From Bradyrhizobium sp. AZCC 1610 (lineage in GTDB: Bacteria; Pseudomonadota; Alphaproteobacteria; Rhizobiales; Xanthobacteraceae): a stretch of DNA of 64,000 nucleotides. Under the pieces are notes generated by a model. It did not search any database and was not told the DNA's origin. It saw only the letters and a list, made by a program, of their open reading frames with translations. How positions within the stretch are numbered: position 1 is the stretch's first letter; the number at the start of each line of letters is the position of its first letter. The DNA is taken from positions 7,411,001-7,475,000 of the forward strand of contig NZ_JAZHRR010000001.1 in the NCBI RefSeq assembly GCF_036924515.1, in the 5' to 3' direction. The position numbers and the translations under genes are program-made. Positions 44,897-53,066 of this stretch are shown here, piece after piece.

Positions 44897-45304
44897 ATGG
44901 CCACCTTCAACTTCGATCTCGTTTCGCCCGAAAAGCTCGCCTTCTCCGGCGAGGTCGATCAGGTTGACGTCCCCGGCGTGGAGGGCGATTTCGGCGTGCT
45001 GGCCGGACATGCGCCGGTCGTGGCCGCGGTCCGCCCGGGCATTCTGACCATCACCACCGGCAGCGAGCACCAGAAGGTCATCGTGCTCGGCGGCCTTGCC
45101 GAGATGTCGGACAACGGCCTCACCGTGCTCGCCGACGTCGCCACCTCGATCGCCGATGTCGATCGCGCGCAGTTCGCCGAGACCATTGCCGAAATGGAAG
45201 CCAAGCTGGCCGAGAAGGAAGGTACCGAACTCGATCACGCCATCGAGCGGCTCGACCACTTCAAGAGCATCCAGCACGAACTCAACGCAACCGCTATGCA
45301 CTAA
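44897..45304 (+). CDS. atpC: ATP synthase subunit epsilon
   Basis: AtpC is the epsilon subunit, which couples gamma to the c ring and can inhibit ATP hydrolysis. The 135-residue protein has the N-terminal beta-sandwich ([45 protein letters not shown]) and a C-terminal helical hairpin ([30 protein letters not shown]). I start at ATG 44897, the family-consistent N-terminus. Confidence 0.96.
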   Translation: MATFNFDLVSPEKLAFSGEVDQVDVPGVEGDFGVLAGHAPVVAAVRPGILTITTGSEHQKVIVLGGLAEMSDNGLTVLADVATSIADVDRAQFAETIAEMEAKLAEKEGTELDHAIERLDHFKSIQHELNATAMH

Positions 45305-45327
45305 GCCCCGGGGCACCGCTCCGGGGC
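45305..45327 (+). terminator. Hairpin after atpC
   Basis: GCCCCGG at 45305-45311 pairs with CCGGGGC at 45321-45327 directly after the atpC stop. No T tract follows (GCAACGAAG), so it may mark the 3' end by processing rather than intrinsic termination. Confidence 0.5.
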
Positions 45328-45496
45328 GCAACGAAGCCTCGAATAAACCAGCGCTCGTCACATCGTGGCGGGCGCTGAGCTTTTTGTCGCGGTATCTTTC
45401 CAAACTGGCCCCCGACATCGTCTGGAACGCTACAATTGCACCGGGCCGAACCAGGCCGCATGAATGCGGCGCGTGAACAGGTGTCTGTTCGCAGTG

Positions 45497-45785
45497 CTAC
45501 CGTCGTTGATTTGAGCTCTGATCGGTGTTTGCCTCCGAGGCCGGCCCCACCGCCACGATGACGGTCTGCGGCGCGCCGGAACGTTCGACGATCAAACGGA
45601 CCTGTTCGCCGATGCGGGCGAGGCCAATCCGGTTTCGCAGTTGCGCGGCAGAGTGAATTGGGCGGTCATCGGCTTTCAGCACGATGTCACCCTTGCACAG
45701 GCCGGCTATTTCCGCAGGCGAACCGGGGCTGACTTCGGCAATCCGCGCCCCCTCGCGATGTCCGCCATGCAGATCAGGAGCTGCC
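45497..45785 (-). pseudogene. HtrA/Do protease remnant (C-terminal PDZ domain only)
   Basis: Read leftward, the frame from about 45785 gives PDLHGGHREGARIAEVSPGS, PAEIAGLCKGDIVLKADDRP and IHSAAQLRNRIGLARIGEQV, then RLIVERSGAPQTVIVAVGPA to the stop. This is the carboxylate-binding and helical part of a Do/DegP PDZ domain. No trypsin-like domain and no credible start codon or ribosome-binding site precedes it; the only internal start is a GTG at 45682. It is best read as a gene remnant at the end of the heat-shock locus. Confidence 0.7.
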
Positions 45786-45884
45786 TTGCAGGGCCTCGCT
45801 TCGCTGCAGGGCGAGCCAGGGAGCGGTCCACCATGCGGTTGCCTGGTTGATCCACGCGACGACCAGAACGGCAGGAGTCAGCAT
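45774..45884 (-). CDS. Possible 36-residue small protein
   Basis: An ATG at 45884 opens a frame ending at 45774. It is preceded by GGAGG at good spacing and overlaps the end of the upstream gene by 7 bases. The product begins MLTPAVLVVAWINQATAWW and is hydrophobic with several Trp, possibly one membrane segment. It overlaps the PDZ remnant in another frame. I recognise no family; it could be chance or the stub of a longer gene. Confidence 0.4.
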   Translation of the reverse strand: MLTPAVLVVAWINQATAWWTAPWLALQRSEALQGSS

Positions 45885-46207
45885 GACGAAAGCCTCCGCG
45901 TTTCGGTTGCGCGGCGCGATTGTCGCCATCGCCTGTCGATTCCCTCGCGCGGCGGATCATCGTCGCCATCGAGCTGGCACAAGGCGGTGAGAATGTCGGC
46001 GAGACAAAGCGTGTGGCCCATGCCAGGAATGTCACGCAGGCTCGGGCAGGACTCGACCGCAAATATGTCAGACGCCCAGGACGACAGGATGATTCGTTTC
46101 TCGGCGTCGGAAAGTTGCGGGTCGCTCAGGACTTCGTCGGGGGAATCGTAATGTGCGGCAGGATAAAATAGCGCGAGTTCTGGGGCGTTCAATCTGGCCT
46201 TGCTCAT
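45878..46207 (-). CDS. Conserved hypothetical protein linked to hsp20
   Basis: This 109-residue soluble protein has the pattern MSKARLNAPELALFYPAAHY followed by DSPDEVLSDPQLSDAEKRII and LSSWASDIFAVESCPSLRDI, ending in an Asp-rich and basic tail. I recall similar short proteins next to small heat-shock genes in rhizobia, but no function is known. GGAGACAGATCG precedes ATG 46207. It lies 83 bp after hsp20 and is probably part of the same transcript. Confidence 0.7.
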   Translation of the reverse strand: MSKARLNAPELALFYPAAHYDSPDEVLSDPQLSDAEKRIILSSWASDIFAVESCPSLRDIPGMGHTLCLADILTALCQLDGDDDPPREGIDRRWRQSRRATETRRLSSC

Positions 46208-46290
46208 CGATCTGTCTCCTTACTCTCCTTTCCAGTGAGACGTTTGGGCGATTATCGGGGCGGCGTCGTTTGACGCCGCCGCCATTGTCG

Positions 46291-46791
46291 TCATTGGCTG
46301 CTGATCGGGATGCGCTTGACGGCCGAACGAGCCTGTTCGGATTTCGGCAACGTGATCGTCAAGACGCCGTCATGGAATTTGGCTTCGGCCTTGTCTTCCT
46401 CGACTCCGTCGAGCGGAATCTGCCGCTCGAACGAACCGTAATAGCGCTCGGAGAAGTATCTGCCGCCATTACCGGTTCGCTCGGACTTCTTCTCGCCGCG
46501 CAGGGTCAGAACCCCGTTGGCGATCTCGACCTGAACGTCTTTCTCCGAAAGACCCGGCAGTTCCGCGGAAATGGTCAGGGTCTTGTCGGTTTCGCTGAGC
46601 TCGATGCTCGGCCAGCCGAAGCGGCCTTCCATCAGCGGGCTGCCGAAACGGGCGGGCGCCCCAAAGCCGCGGAAGACATCATCGAACAACCGGTTCATCT
46701 CCCGGTGCAGGGTGAAGAAAGGATCGAAGCTGTCGCGCGAAGGCGCAAGCTCCTGATTTCTCGACCATGGGATCAGATCACGAAAAGTCAT
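46291..46791 (-). CDS. Hsp20 family small heat-shock protein
   Basis: This 166-residue class-A-like small heat-shock protein binds unfolding proteins as an oligomeric holdase. The N-terminus (MTFRDLIPWSRNQELAP) leads to the alpha-crystallin domain from WPSIELSETDKTLTISAELPGLSEKDVQVEIANGVLTLRGEKK to FERQIPLDGVEEDKAEAKFHDGVLTITLPKSE, and the C-terminal IXI-type motif is VKRIPIS. GAGGAGGACACT precedes ATG 46791. It lies 79 bp downstream of the broken hsp20 copy and may depend on that gene's heat-controlled promoter. Confidence 0.94.
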   Translation of the reverse strand: MTFRDLIPWSRNQELAPSRDSFDPFFTLHREMNRLFDDVFRGFGAPARFGSPLMEGRFGWPSIELSETDKTLTISAELPGLSEKDVQVEIANGVLTLRGEKKSERTGNGGRYFSERYYGSFERQIPLDGVEEDKAEAKFHDGVLTITLPKSEQARSAVKRIPISSQ

Positions 46792-46869
46792 AGTGTCCTC
46801 CTCATAGAGATTTCTGCATGTCGATCGTTCATAGGCTCGCACGCGGTCCGTAATCCGTGCGCCGCGCCT

Positions 46870-47112
46870 TCATTGCCGAAGCGGCGTTAGGCCGCCTTCT
46901 GTTCGATCTGGCGGGAAGCGCCGGCGTTCCCGATCGGGATACGCCGCGGCTTCCGCCAACGAAATCCGATAGGCGTCTTCGCCACAGCGTTCGATATTGT
47001 AGGGCGGATAATTGTCGTCGGCCGACTGCTGCAAGTTGCTGTCGAGCAGATCGGCCAGATGATCGAAGCCGATCGTGGAGCGCCACAGGGGCGAGAAGTC
47101 AAACGTCCTCAT
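46870..47112 (-). pseudogene. IbpA-type hsp20 with internal deletion
   Basis: From ATG 47112 the frame reads MRTFDFSPLWRSTIGFDHLA, then a segment ending DDNYPPYNIERCGEDAYRISLA, the start of an IbpA-like class-B Hsp20. It then runs into an unrelated tail and stops at 46870. The neighbouring frame over the same DNA encodes RKPRRIPIGNAGASRQIEQK-AA and a stop at 46887, which is a typical Hsp20 C-terminus with its IPI motif. So most of the alpha-crystallin domain has been deleted and the remaining ends are joined out of frame near 46950. The intact ribosome-binding region and thermometer upstream remain. Confidence 0.82.
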
Positions 47113-47190
47113 AACCAAGTCCTCCAAAGAGCAAGATGGATACGAAGGAGCGTCGGACACCGTCCGGCGCCCGCTCAACTCGCCGGACCC
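47113..47190 (-). ncRNA. ROSE-type RNA thermometer in the hsp20 5' UTR
   Basis: Read leftward, the leader ends TTGCTCTTTGGAGGA just before the ATG at 47112. This is the conserved ROSE anti-Shine-Dalgarno/Shine-Dalgarno arrangement (U-U-G-C-U-C facing G-G-A-G-G-A) that melts at heat-shock temperature in Bradyrhizobium hsp genes. Upstream a strong stem forms between 47162-47169 and 47181-47188 (CGCCGGAC with GTCCGGCG). The element class is established; this assignment rests on the motif and the position before an hsp20 start. Confidence 0.75.
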
Positions 47191-47227
47191 GATCTGGCAT
47201 CCGGCACCGCTGTCGGCGGCAGGAATC

Positions 47228-47256
47228 GAATTAGAAAATCGCGGAAAAATTTCAAG
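47228..47256 (-). promoter_or_regulatory. Candidate sigma-32 (RpoH) promoter
   Basis: On the minus strand CTTGAA (47251-47256) is followed after 14 bases by TTCTAATTC (47228-47236). CTTGAA matches the RpoH -35 element; the -10 part is a weaker fit to the CYTATNT-like consensus. Placed about 40 bases upstream of the ROSE leader, it would give the usual pairing of RpoH transcription with thermometer-controlled translation. Confidence 0.45.
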
Positions 47257-47303
47257 GGGCCGCATTCAAAATTATCGATGCGCCGTTCGCGGCTGCGGCA
47301 GGC

Positions 47304-47573
47304 TCAATCCGGAGTTAACGGGCGGGCCGGGCGCCGAAGGTGTGCCAGATCGGCCGCGGCTTTGCGGCCGGTTTCCGGCTCCGGGTGAACCTTGGACGTC
47401 CGTGGATCGACCGGCCTGCGACCGACGGCCAGCATCATGAAGAGGGTCCGGTAGCCCTGGTAGCGGGCAGCCGGACGGGTACGTTCGCGTCCGTGCATGA
47501 TCAGCGTGCCATTATGATCGTGCACCCGCCACTCCCAACTCCGGCGACGCTTGGCTACAGTCACTTCCATCAT
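47304..47573 (-). CDS. Small conserved-looking hypothetical protein
   Basis: The 89-residue frame starts MMEVTVAKRRRSWEWRVHDH and continues NGTLIMHGRERTRPAARYQG, then YRTLFMMLAVGRRP, followed by a less ordered basic/Pro-rich tail. Short proteins with the WEWRV...GRE.TR.AARYQG pattern are familiar in bradyrhizobia, but no function is known. No strong ribosome-binding site is seen; ATG 47570 is an alternative start. It lies just upstream of the heat-shock leader on the same strand. Confidence 0.5.
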   Translation of the reverse strand: MMEVTVAKRRRSWEWRVHDHNGTLIMHGRERTRPAARYQGYRTLFMMLAVGRRPVDPRTSKVHPEPETGRKAAADLAHLRRPARPLTPD

Positions 47574-47760
47574 GGAGGCAAGATACCGAACGCTGCGGGG
47601 TTATTTCAAAGCTGAGCCCGTTAGTCTGCGCTCGATACCAAAAGGTTCGCTGACGCCAAATCACCGACGACATCGGGCGCTTTCTGCGAGCTCGGCCGAA
47701 AAATATTGAGCGACAAAACGCTGTCAAGCGCCTCGCGTCCCGCGTCTGTGGCGAGACCAT

Positions 47761-48258
47761 CTAACGGGCGAATTCCGCAAATACCTGCGCCACCATCCGG
47801 TACACGTCGCGCCGGAACGGCACCACGAGGTCGGCGACGCGGTCGAGCCGCTCCCAGCGCCAGGAATCGAATTCGGCCGGCTGGCCGTTGCGCGGCGTCA
47901 GCGGGTCGATCTCGTCGTCGCGGCCGGTGAACCGCAGCGCGAACCATTTCTGCCGCTGGCCGCGGAATTGCGCGAGACGATGCGTGGACGGTCCGTCATA
48001 GGACGGAAAGTCATATTTTATCCAATCGGTCTCGCCGAGATATTCGGCGCTGACCGCCCCGGTCTCCTCCCAGAGTTCGCGCATGACGGCATCGCGCGGG
48101 TTCTCGCCGGCGTCGATGCCGCCCTGCGGCATCTGCCATTCCAACCCGGGAAGAATGATTTCCGGTCCGTCGTCCCGGAAGCGCCGCCCGATCAGCACCG
48201 CGCCGGAGGCGTTGAACAGCGCGATTCCCACGTTGGGGCGATAAGGTTTTTCGGACAT
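47761..48258 (-). CDS. rppH: RNA pyrophosphohydrolase RppH, paralogue 1
   Basis: This 165-residue Nudix hydrolase removes pyrophosphate from mRNA 5' ends, starting RNase E-dependent decay. The Nudix box is GGIDAGENPRDAVMRELWEE followed by TGAV, complete in all key residues, and RPNVGIALFN and WQMPQGG are RppH hallmarks. FRGQRQKWFALRF is also shared with the family. I start at 48258 (MSEKPYRPNVG). A second rppH lies immediately upstream in the same orientation, about 60 bases away. Confidence 0.9.
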   Translation of the reverse strand: MSEKPYRPNVGIALFNASGAVLIGRRFRDDGPEIILPGLEWQMPQGGIDAGENPRDAVMRELWEETGAVSAEYLGETDWIKYDFPSYDGPSTHRLAQFRGQRQKWFALRFTGRDDEIDPLTPRNGQPAEFDSWRWERLDRVADLVVPFRRDVYRMVAQVFAEFAR

Positions 48259-48317
48259 GGCGTTTGAGGAGTTACCGAGGAGCGCCGCGACAGCACAATA
48301 TGACAATATGAAAAGAG

Positions 48318-48821
48318 CTAGCCGCCCGCGAGGCTGGAGAATTCCTTGACCACGCGTTCATAGACCGGCCGCTTGAACGGAACGATCAGGTTCGGGAGAT
48401 TCTTCATCGGCTCCCAGCGCCAGTTCACGAATTCGGCTTTGTGTCCGCCGCCGGGGCTTGAGACGTTGATTTCGGCGTCCTTGCCGGTAAAGCGCACCGC
48501 GTACCATTTCTGCCGTTGCCCGCGATAGCGGCCCTTCCAGGCGCGGCCGGCTACCGTGCGTGGAATGTCGTAGATCAGCCAGTCCGGGACTTCGCCGAGC
48601 TTCTCCACCGAGCGGACGCTGGTTTCCTCGTAAAGCTCGCGCTTGGCGGCCTCCCAGGTGTCCTCGCCGGGATCGACGCCGCCCTGCGGCATCTGCCAGA
48701 CGTGGGTTTCATCGACATGTTCGATGCCGCCGGCGCGGCGGCCAATGAAGACCAGCCCGGCCGCATTGATCAGCATCATGCCGACGCAGGTCCGGTAAGG
48801 CAGGTCCTCGTAGCGCGCCAT
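48318..48821 (-). CDS. rppH: RNA pyrophosphohydrolase RppH, paralogue 2
   Basis: The second, 167-residue Nudix protein has [41 protein letters not shown] and [12 protein letters not shown]. In its Nudix box the usual Gly after EEX is Ser; the metal-binding Glu residues are kept, so activity is plausible. An insertion ([11 protein letters not shown]) precedes WQMPQGG. The start is ATG 48821 or 48830. Which of the two paralogues is the main RppH cannot be decided from sequence. Confidence 0.9.
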   Translation of the reverse strand: MARYEDLPYRTCVGMMLINAAGLVFIGRRAGGIEHVDETHVWQMPQGGVDPGEDTWEAAKRELYEETSVRSVEKLGEVPDWLIYDIPRTVAGRAWKGRYRGQRQKWYAVRFTGKDAEINVSSPGGGHKAEFVNWRWEPMKNLPNLIVPFKRPVYERVVKEFSSLAGG

Positions 48822-48917
48822 GTCCCTCACGATTCCTTTGCCTGCATCAAATCCACCCGCAATCGGTCGGTCCGGCGCAGTCCGGGAAAGTCCGGATCGC
48901 CGCCATCAGCTTGATCT

Positions 48918-50117
48918 CTAGCCTGATTTTGATTTCAGCATCGCCGTTGTCAATGGCACAAGCATGATGCCGCGGCTGTCGAGCGTCTTGATCCAGACGG
49001 CAAGCCGCTCGATTGAAATCGGGAGCGCCGAGGCGACGCCCACGGCCAGCCCGCGCTCCTTGGCGAGCGTCTCCAGCTTGACCAGTGTTCGGTCGATCTC
49101 GGCCGAGGTCGGCACGGCATCGATGGTGAAATCGGCCTTGGCGAAGGGCATCGATTGGGCCGCCGTCAGGGACGGCGCGGCGCTGCGCGGCGAGGAGCCG
49201 TCGTCGAGATAGCCGAGGCCGCGCTTGGCCGCTTCGCGAATGATCGGCTGCATCACGGTGTCGGTCGCCGTGAAACGTGCACCCATGAAATTGGCGATCC
49301 CCGCATAGCCCTGGAACCGGCTGAGGTGCCAGTACAGCCGGTCGATGTTCTGCTCTGGCGTCAGCGTCGTGAGCAGGGTCTGCGGGCCGGGGTCATTATC
49401 GGGATAGTCGAACGGCTCCATCGGAACCTGAAGCAGGATCTCGTGGCGCTGCGCACGGGCCCGCTCGGCGAGCTTGGCGGGGTCCGCTCCGTAAGGGGTG
49501 AATGCCAGCGTCACGGCCGGCGGCAGCTTCATGATGGCATCGGCCGTCTTGGCGGCGCCGACGCCGAGCCCGCCGACGACGATGGCGACGACAGGCATCT
49601 TGGCCGCCTTGGTGCGGTCGGCGTCGGCCGCATAGACCGTGAAGGGCTTCAGGCCGTCGGCAACCACCGGGATCATGCCGTAACGGGACTTTTCCAGGAG
49701 CCGCTGGTCGATGCCGGCCATTGCCATCGCCGGCGCTGGCTCGGCGCCGGTCTTGTCGGCGGCGTCGCTGCCGATCACGACATCCTGGCGCTTGCCGCTG
49801 GAGCCGTCGATGATGGTGACGGTCTTGTTGTCGCCGGTTGGCGCCTGCTGGGCAGGTTTCGCAGCCTGTTGGGAGTGGCCGGAGGCGGATTCGGGCAGCT
49901 TTTCGTCCGCGGCCGGCTTGTGCAGCGCGATACGGGCGACCGGCTCGCCGCCGAACGGGTTGTCAGTGAAAAGCGCGACGGTGAGGAAGGCGACCAGGAA
50001 CAGGCCGAGCAGCACAGCCAGCGCCTGCACCGCAGTGAACGGCAGCCGGAACCGGCGCTTCTGGCGCTCTGTCTTCTGTCCGAGCGGCGTGCTCAGATCG
50101 TCGGTCATTTCCGTCAT
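48918..50117 (-). CDS. Divergent polysaccharide deacetylase family protein
   Basis: This 399-residue protein has one N-terminal membrane helix (AVQALAVLLGLFLVAFLTVALF), a low-complexity periplasmic linker, and a C-terminal NodB-like barrel of the 'divergent polysaccharide deacetylase' type (DUF610, YibQ). MPVVAIVVGGLGVGAAKTADAIMKLPPAVTLAFTPYG and the later LQVPMEPFDYPDNDPGP are diagnostic. It lies downstream of the EnvC-like and ctpA genes, an arrangement conserved in proteobacteria and linked to cell-wall hydrolysis. GGGGAGG precedes ATG 50117. Confidence 0.9.
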   Translation of the reverse strand: MTEMTDDLSTPLGQKTERQKRRFRLPFTAVQALAVLLGLFLVAFLTVALFTDNPFGGEPVARIALHKPAADEKLPESASGHSQQAAKPAQQAPTGDNKTVTIIDGSSGKRQDVVIGSDAADKTGAEPAPAMAMAGIDQRLLEKSRYGMIPVVADGLKPFTVYAADADRTKAAKMPVVAIVVGGLGVGAAKTADAIMKLPPAVTLAFTPYGADPAKLAERARAQRHEILLQVPMEPFDYPDNDPGPQTLLTTLTPEQNIDRLYWHLSRFQGYAGIANFMGARFTATDTVMQPIIREAAKRGLGYLDDGSSPRSAAPSLTAAQSMPFAKADFTIDAVPTSAEIDRTLVKLETLAKERGLAVGVASALPISIERLAVWIKTLDSRGIMLVPLTTAMLKSKSG

Positions 50118-50245
50118 GGACCTCCCCGAATCACTGGGGCCGACGATACCACGGCGGGGCAGGGCCACGGCAGCCAGGGCTCGGTCCTTGTCCCGGCCGG
50201 AATCCTTGGCCGAATCGCAGGCGCCTGACTATTCCGCCGTCCAGC

Positions 50246-50277
50246 AAAAAGGGCGACCCGAAGGCCGCCCCTTTTTT
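50246..50277 (-). terminator. Terminator after ctpA
   Basis: GGGCGACC (50251-50258) pairs with GGCCGCCC (50263-50270), with one internal mismatch, and is flanked by A5 on one side and T6 on the other. It can therefore work in both directions. It lies 24-55 bases after the ctpA stop, so the deacetylase gene must have its own promoter or depend on read-through. Confidence 0.85.
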
Positions 50278-50300
50278 CGAATGCTAGCCGGTGGAGCCGA

Positions 50301-51647
50301 TCAGTTCGCGGCCTTGCTAGCCGCCTTGTCACCGGTTGTGGGTGCTGCGGTTGCGGTCGACTTGATGCCGTGCAGCAGGTCGGCCGCGGTCTTCAGCGCC
50401 TTGTCGTCCTTGGCGTCCGGCGGCACGTAGGACTGCGAGCCGGTCTTCTCGTCACCGTCGTTTGTCTTCAGGTGGCCGCGCAGCGAAGCCTCGCCCTTGG
50501 TGTCGGTGCGCGACTTCAATTCATCCGGCACGTCCTGCAGCACCTCGATGTCGGGCACGATGCCTCTGGCCTGGATCGATTTGCCCGACGGCGTGTAATA
50601 GCGCGCGGTGGTGAGCCGCAGCGCGCCGTTGCCGCTGCCGAGCGGGATGATGGTCTGCACTGAGCCCTTGCCGAACGAGCGCGTGCCGACCAGCGTGGCG
50701 CGCTTGTGGTCCTGCAGCGCGCCGGCAACGATTTCGGAGGCCGAGGCCGAGCCGCCATTGATCAGCACGATGACCGGCTTGCCCTTGGTCAGGTCGCCGG
50801 TATGGGCGGCGCGGCGCTGGGTTTCCTCGGCGTTGCGGCCGCGGGTCGAGACGATCTCGCCTTTATCGAGGAAGGAATCGGAAACTGTCACCGCTTCCTC
50901 CAGCAAGCCGCCGGGATTGTTGCGCATGTCGATGATGAAGCCCTTCAGCTTGTCGCCGATCTGGTTCGACAGATTGCCGATCTCGCGCTTCAGGCCTTCG
51001 GTGGTCTGCTCGTTGAAGGTCGTGACGCGGATATAGCCGATGTCGTCCTGTTCGACGCGCGCGCGCACCGAGCGGACGCGGATATTGTCGCGCATCAGCG
51101 TGACTTCGATCGGATTTTCCTGGCCCTTGCGGATGATCTTGAGCCGGATCTTGGTGTTGACCGGGCCGCGCATTTTCTCGACCGCCTGATTGAGGGTGAG
51201 ACCCTGCACGGCTTCGTCGTCGAGATTGGTGATGATGTCGTTGGCCATGATGCCGGCCTTCGACGCCGGCGTGTCGTCGATCGGGGAGACGACCTTGATC
51301 AGACCGTCTTCCATCGTGACCTCGATGCCGAGCCCGCCGAACTCACCGCGGGTCTGCACCTGCATGTCGCGAAAACTCTTCGCGTCCATGTAGCTGGAAT
51401 GCGGATCGAGGCCGGCCAGCATGCCCGAGATCGCCGATTCGACCAGCTTGCCGTCATCAGGCTTCTCGACATAGTCGCTGCGCACGCGTTCGAACACGTC
51501 GCCGAACAGATTGAGCTGGCGATAGGTGTCCGAGGTCGCAGCGCGTGCACTCGATCCCATCAGCATGGAACGAGGCTGCGTGACGAAGAGCGTCAAAGCC
51601 GCACCGGTGGCGGCGCTAAGAAGAATTACAGAAGTCTTGCGCATCAT
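50301..51647 (-). CDS. ctpA: Carboxy-terminal processing protease CtpA (S41)
   Basis: CtpA is a periplasmic serine protease that trims envelope proteins, including cell-wall hydrolases. The 448-residue protein has a signal or anchor segment (ILLSAATGAALTLFV), the PDZ domain (GEFGGLGIEVTMEDGLIKVVSPIDDTPASKAGI), and the S41 core with the nucleophile Ser in NGGSASASEIVAGAL (about residue 300) and the Lys in TRSFGKGSVQTI. It overlaps the EnvC-like gene by 4 bases (ATGA), which couples it to peptidoglycan remodelling. Confidence 0.95.
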   Translation of the reverse strand: MMRKTSVILLSAATGAALTLFVTQPRSMLMGSSARAATSDTYRQLNLFGDVFERVRSDYVEKPDDGKLVESAISGMLAGLDPHSSYMDAKSFRDMQVQTRGEFGGLGIEVTMEDGLIKVVSPIDDTPASKAGIMANDIITNLDDEAVQGLTLNQAVEKMRGPVNTKIRLKIIRKGQENPIEVTLMRDNIRVRSVRARVEQDDIGYIRVTTFNEQTTEGLKREIGNLSNQIGDKLKGFIIDMRNNPGGLLEEAVTVSDSFLDKGEIVSTRGRNAEETQRRAAHTGDLTKGKPVIVLINGGSASASEIVAGALQDHKRATLVGTRSFGKGSVQTIIPLGSGNGALRLTTARYYTPSGKSIQARGIVPDIEVLQDVPDELKSRTDTKGEASLRGHLKTNDGDEKTGSQSYVPPDAKDDKALKTAADLLHGIKSTATAAPTTGDKAASKAAN

Positions 51648-53026
51648 CCGCGAACCTTTTCGCCTTCGTTAGCGGCCCACCATGGGCCTGAATCGATTGG
51701 AGTGCCGTCCTTACGGAACTCGACATACAACACCGGCTGGCTCGCGGTCGTGGCGAGAATGGATGCGACCTGGGATGTCGAACCCATGGTCGCGACCGGC
51801 TCTCCCGTAAGTACAAACTGGCCGATGTTTACCGAAATGCGTTCCATCCCGGCGATCAGGACATGATACCCGCCCCCGGCATTAAGGATCAAGAGTTGTC
51901 CGTAGCTGCGGAATGGCCCGGCGTAAACAACCCAGCCGTCACACGGTGTTGTGACCTGAGCCCCGGCCCGGGTTGCCAAGGAAATGCCTTTTTCCGCGCC
52001 GCCCGCGCCGTCGGAACCACCAAAATCGCGAATCTTGCGGCCATTGACCGGAAAAGCGAACAGTCCCTTGGCGGAGGCAAAGGCGATCGCCGGGCTTAAC
52101 CGCGTGGGGTCCTTCAATGCCCCCAGATTGGGCTTGCCCCCCGGGGCGGCCGGGGCGCCCTGCAGGCTGGCGGTTGCGGCCGCCTTGGCGGCGCTCTTCA
52201 AATCCTGCTCCATTTTCGTGATCAGGCCCTGCAGGCCGTCCACCTGCCTGGACAGGTTGATGGCGCGGGCGCCTTCGGCTTCCATGTCCTTTTCGATCGC
52301 GCTCTGCTTGCGCTGCCGCTCTTCCACCAGCGCAGCCAGCCTGACAGAATCGTCCTTCAGCCTGTCGCGGTCCCGCGCCAGCACATCGCGCTCGCTGGCG
52401 ATGCGTTGGCGCAAGCTCACCAGCTCGCCGAGATCGGTGGCAAGTTTCTCCGCGCGTCCGCGCAGTTCGGGGACGACCGATCCGAGCAGCATGGCGGTGC
52501 GCAGCGATTCCAGCGCGTCTTCCGGCCGGACAAATAGCGCCGGCGGCGTGCGTCGGCCGGCGCGTTGCAGCGCCGCCAGCACCTCGACGATTTCGGCGCG
52601 GCGTGAATCGAGCGAAGCCCTGACCGCCTGTTCACGGCTGTCGAGCGGACGCAGCCGCGCCTCGGTCTCGCCGATGCGGGTCTCGACGGTGCGGACCTGG
52701 GTAGCAATATCGATCAGTTGCTGGTTGAGCTTGGAGCGGTCCTGTCCGATCGCCGCGATATCGGCCTTTAGTTTTTGCTGAAGTTCGGCTGCCTTGCGCT
52801 GCTGCTCACGCGTGGCTTCCAGTTCTTCCGCGCGCTGCTTGATGGCATCGGGGGAAACGGCCGTCGCTTGCTGTGCGGGGGCTGCGGGTTGCGCTACCGC
52901 CGGTGAAAGCGATGCTGCGGCGAAGCTTACGGAAAGTAGGAGCAGGGTAAGCGAGACGGCTGACGACAGCGGCGCGCCGCGACGGGCGGTGCCAAGGTAC
53001 GAATGAATGTTCCGCGTTGAATGCAT
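51644..53026 (-). CDS. EnvC-like murein hydrolase activator
   Basis: This 460-residue periplasmic protein has a signal peptide, a long coiled coil (about residues 55-275, with repeated RAEELEATREQQRKAAELQQK-like heptads) and a C-terminal LytM/M23 domain. In that domain the zinc ligands are largely lost: the HXXXD site reads EKGISLA and the HXH site reads LYVEF. Loss of these ligands is typical of EnvC, which activates amidases rather than cutting peptidoglycan itself. Co-translation with ctpA fits a role in septal wall splitting. Confidence 0.88.
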   Translation of the reverse strand: MHSTRNIHSYLGTARRGAPLSSAVSLTLLLLSVSFAAASLSPAVAQPAAPAQQATAVSPDAIKQRAEELEATREQQRKAAELQQKLKADIAAIGQDRSKLNQQLIDIATQVRTVETRIGETEARLRPLDSREQAVRASLDSRRAEIVEVLAALQRAGRRTPPALFVRPEDALESLRTAMLLGSVVPELRGRAEKLATDLGELVSLRQRIASERDVLARDRDRLKDDSVRLAALVEERQRKQSAIEKDMEAEGARAINLSRQVDGLQGLITKMEQDLKSAAKAAATASLQGAPAAPGGKPNLGALKDPTRLSPAIAFASAKGLFAFPVNGRKIRDFGGSDGAGGAEKGISLATRAGAQVTTPCDGWVVYAGPFRSYGQLLILNAGGGYHVLIAGMERISVNIGQFVLTGEPVATMGSTSQVASILATTASQPVLYVEFRKDGTPIDSGPWWAANEGEKVRG

Positions 53027-53066
53027 TCGGCCTATTCAGCGTTTCTCTGTATTCACGCCACCGTGC

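Noticed and set aside
45684..46171. Rightward frames across the heat-shock locus tail
   Set aside because: They are antisense to the conserved hypothetical gene and PDZ remnant, which have family-like sequence and ribosome-binding sites.
46792..46869. A second ROSE thermometer before the intact hsp20
   Set aside because: The leader has a strong GAGGAGG but lacks the TTGCTC anti-SD partner immediately upstream.
47574..47760. A possible short gene between the small hypothetical protein and rppH
   Set aside because: The only frames here are continuations of out-of-frame readings of rppH; no start or domain is supported.
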